The notes beneath the pieces were generated by a model. The model had not been told where the DNA came from. It was given only the letters and a program-made list of their open reading frames with translations, and searched no databases. A DNA stretch of 7,201 nucleotides from Burkholderiales bacterium (GTDB lineage: Bacteria > Pseudomonadota > Gammaproteobacteria > Burkholderiales > Burkholderiaceae_C): assembly GCA_006227785.1 (NCBI GenBank), contig SBFU01000357.1:1-7201 (forward strand), written 5' to 3'. Numbering within the stretch: position 1 is the first letter of the stretch; the number at the start of each line of letters is the position of its first letter. The position numbers and the translations under genes were made by a program. Positions 5,234-7,201 of this stretch are shown one piece after another.

Positions 5234-6007
5234 ATGAGACGTGCCTCACGTCCGGCCGTCCAGCCCCTGCCTGATGTCACCATCTCGGAAGACGCCGACG
5301 TGCGTTTCCTGCACCTGGGCACCGAGTGGATCCAGGGTTCGATGCTGATCGACGCCCCCTTCGACATCGAGCTGGAGTATGTCCAGCGCATGATGGCCTG
5401 GCTGCTCTTTGTGGACCCCGAGAGCGTGGCTGCGCGGCGGGCTTTGCAACTGGGCCTGGGATCGGCGGCGCTGACCAAGTTCTGTTTCAAGAAGCTGCGC
5501 ATGGATGCCACGGCCATCGAGCTCAATCCGCAGGTGCTGGCGGTCTGCCGCCAGTGGTTCAAGCTGCCGCCCGACGGACCCCGTCTGCGCGTGCTGCTGG
5601 CCGACGCCGGTGAAGAGATCCGGCGAGCCGACCACCTGGGCCGTTACGACACCGTGCAGGTTGACCTGTACGACCACGAGGCGGCGGCGCCTGTCCTGGA
5701 CCATGCCGGCTTCTATGCCGATGTGCGCGCCCTGCTCACCGATGAGGGCGCCATGACGGTCAACCTGTTCGGGCGCGACGCCAGTTTCGATCAGTCCCTG
5801 CAGGCCATCGTCGATGCCTTCGGCCAGGAAGCCGTGTGGGCATTCCGGCCCACACGTGAAGGCAACACCATCGTGCTGGCCTTGCGCACCCCGCAGCATC
5901 CGGGCCGCATGGACCTGCTGTCCCGGGCCGAGGTGGTGCAGGCCCGCTGGGGGTTGCCTGCCACCAAATGGCTGCGCCTGTTCAAGCCGGTATCCTGCGC
6001 ATCATGA
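5234..6007 (+). CDS. Spermidine-synthase-like SAM-fold protein (methyltransferase-type)
   Basis: A 257-residue protein with the Rossmann fold of the spermidine synthase (SpeE) and methyltransferase superfamily. The nucleotide-binding glycine motif is QLGLGSAALTKF (72-83), followed by the acidic residue Glu96 in ATAIELNP, a further acidic position at Asp124 (LLADAGEE) and VQVDLYDHEA (141-150) in place of the aminopropyltransferase active-site loop. The product ends the domain with FYADVRALL and GAMTVNLFG. The polyamine-binding residues of true SpeE are not recognisable, so it is probably not a genuine spermidine synthase; the reaction is unknown. The ATG at 5234 was chosen over a GTG at 5204 because GGAG (5225-5228) lies 5 nt upstream. 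The TGA overlaps the ATG of the following ATPase gene (ATGA), so the two are probably co-translated. Confidence 0.87.
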   Translation: MRRASRPAVQPLPDVTISEDADVRFLHLGTEWIQGSMLIDAPFDIELEYVQRMMAWLLFVDPESVAARRALQLGLGSAALTKFCFKKLRMDATAIELNPQVLAVCRQWFKLPPDGPRLRVLLADAGEEIRRADHLGRYDTVQVDLYDHEAAAPVLDHAGFYADVRALLTDEGAMTVNLFGRDASFDQSLQAIVDAFGQEAVWAFRPTREGNTIVLALRTPQHPGRMDLLSRAEVVQARWGLPATKWLRLFKPVSCAS

Positions 6008-7201
6008 AGTCCAAGACTCCACCTTCTCCCGCTGATGGCACCGAGGAGATCGGCCCGCTGGACTGGCGCCGGCTGGTCGATTGGCTGCAGTCCGATGGCG
6101 TGATCTCGGCCGAGGAGGCCGCCCGCACGGTGGCCCGCTGTTCGTCTGCCCACAGTGCCCAGCACCCGCTGCAGCGCCTGGCGGTGGTGGCCATGGCGCG
6201 GGCGGCCGACGGTCATGTGCTCGACGCCGAGATGCTGACCGAGTGGCTGGCCACGCGAGCCGGCCTGACCTACCAGCGCATCGACCCGCTGAAGGTGGAT
6301 GTGGGCAAGGTGGCCGACGTCATGAGTGCGGCCTACGCCGAGCGGCACAAGGTGCTGCCACTGCAGGTGGGGCCCACCGAGGTGGTGGTGGCCACCGCCG
6401 AGCCGTTTGTGCGCGACTGGGTGCCCGAGGTCGAGCGGCAGACGCGGCGCAACGTGAGGCTGGTGCTGGCCAGTCCGGCCGACATCAGCCGCTACACGGC
6501 CGAATTCTTTGCCCTGGCCAAGTCGGTCCGTGCCGCCAGCAAGGCCGGCGGGGCTGCCGGCTTCGGCAGCTTCGAACAGCTGGTCGAGCTGGGCAAGAGC
6601 AACAAGCAGCTGGACGCCAACGACCAGGGCGTGGTCCAGGTGGTCGACTGGCTGTGGCAGTACGCCTTCGACCAGCGCGCCAGCGACATCCACCTGGAGC
6701 CCAGGCGCGAACAGGGCGTGATCCGCTTTCGTATCGATGGTGTGCTCCATCCGGTCTACCAGATGCCCATGGGCGTGCTCAACGCCATGATTGCGCGCGT
6801 CAAGCTGCTGGGCCGCATGGACGTGGTCGAGCGCCGCCGACCCCAGGACGGTCGCATCAAGACGCTTCGACCCGGCACAGGCGACCTCAAGGGTGACGAA
6901 GTCGAGATGCGCCTGTCAACCCTGCCGACCGCCTTTGGCGAGAAGCTGGTGATGCGCATTTTCGACCCCGATTCCACCGCCAAGGACCTGACCGCGCTGG
7001 GTTTTTCCGCGCACGATGCCCAGCGCTGGGAGTCCCTGATGCGGCGCCCGCATGGCATCGTATTGGTGACCGGGCCGACCGGCTCGGGCAAGACCACCAC
7101 CCTGTATGCCACGCTCAAGCGGCTGGCCACCGAAGAGGTCAACGTCAGCACAGTCGAGGACCCGATCGAGATGATCGAGCCGGCCTTCAACCAGACCCAG
7201 G
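6004..7201 (+). CDS. GspE/PilB-family type II secretion / type IV pilus ATPase, partial (C-terminus beyond window)
   Basis: The frame is open from the ATG at 6004 to the window end, giving 399 residues. It belongs to the GspE/PulE/PilB ATPases, cytoplasmic hexamers that drive type II secretion pseudopili or type IV pili. An N-terminal region with a GspE_N-like segment (about 60-160) precedes the motor core: ASDIHLEP (226-233), RFRIDGVL (about 242-249), QDGRI (281-285), RLSTLPTAFGEK (303-314), Walker A GPTGSGKTT (357-365) and Asp box TVEDPIE (383-389). Walker B, the His box and any zinc-binding Cys cluster would lie to the right. Walker A at residue 357 is late compared with typical GspE, so the N-terminal part is long. 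Translation is probably coupled to the upstream gene. No other pilus or gsp gene is visible, so GspE versus PilB/MshE-type assignment is open. Confidence 0.93.
   Translation, partial: MKSKTPPSPADGTEEIGPLDWRRLVDWLQSDGVISAEEAARTVARCSSAHSAQHPLQRLAVVAMARAADGHVLDAEMLTEWLATRAGLTYQRIDPLKVDVGKVADVMSAAYAERHKVLPLQVGPTEVVVATAEPFVRDWVPEVERQTRRNVRLVLASPADISRYTAEFFALAKSVRAASKAGGAAGFGSFEQLVELGKSNKQLDANDQGVVQVVDWLWQYAFDQRASDIHLEPRREQGVIRFRIDGVLHPVYQMPMGVLNAMIARVKLLGRMDVVERRRPQDGRIKTLRPGTGDLKGDEVEMRLSTLPTAFGEKLVMRIFDPDSTAKDLTALGFSAHDAQRWESLMRRPHGIVLVTGPTGSGKTTTLYATLKRLATEEVNVSTVEDPIEMIEPAFNQTQ

Noticed and set aside
4292..5237. Two long rightward open frames opposite the mscS-like gene
   Set aside because: The leftward frame has a full MscS layout, membrane segments and a Shine-Dalgarno. 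The opposite frames have no coherent features.
6081..6896. A 271-codon rightward frame inside the GspE/PilB-type gene
   Set aside because: It is an Ala/Gly/Arg-rich shadow in another frame. The true frame from 6004 carries ASDIH, Walker A and Asp box motifs and continues to the window end.
1..7201. CRISPR array, tRNA/rRNA, insertion sequence or phage genes
   Set aside because: No regularly spaced repeats, tRNA-like cloverleaf, transposase motifs or integrase were seen. Gene style and base composition are uniform through the window.

Overview
This is a 7.2 kb chromosomal stretch of a GC-rich Gram-negative bacterium. The gene content and protein sequences look like a betaproteobacterium of the order Burkholderiales, possibly Comamonadaceae or a close relative. 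That placement is inferred from protein resemblance and codon use, with no rRNA or marker gene to confirm it. Genes are densely packed with short gaps and start/stop overlaps. I see no transposase, phage gene, tRNA, rRNA or CRISPR array.

Left part (1-2394): the 5' end of a leftward conserved hypothetical gene, cut by the window edge, faces a rightward lipoprotein-export operon. The operon holds a LolC/E-type permease (316-1572) and its ATPase LolD (1720-2394), the inner-membrane machine that extracts lipoproteins for transfer to LolA. The two genes are separated by an unusual 147 bp gap. The gap carries a REP-like palindrome and a 52-codon open frame whose start overlaps the lolC stop and whose stop overlaps the lolD start.

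Middle part (2408-5089): a leftward META-domain lipoprotein (a plausible client of the Lol system) converges on lolD and diverges from a TatD-family metallohydrolase. The tatD-like gene overlaps the next gene, a DNA-deoxyinosine/hypoxanthine glycosylase-like protein of the UDG superfamily, by 4 bp (ATGA). That pair looks like a small nucleic-acid repair operon. A leftward MscS-type mechanosensitive channel gene converges on it with only 6 bp between stop codons.

Right part (5090-7201): after a 144 bp divergent intergenic region come a spermidine-synthase-like SAM-fold protein and, overlapping it by 4 bp (ATGA), a GspE/PilB-type secretion or pilus ATPase. The ATPase runs off the right edge after its Walker A and Asp boxes.

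Overall this is mainly a housekeeping region, and I do not see a convincing undescribed system. The observations most worth checking are the lolC-lolD spacer, the chain of mutually exclusive short inverted repeats in the lolC leader, altered pore-lining positions in the MscS homologue, and the coupled SpeE-like/GspE-like pair.
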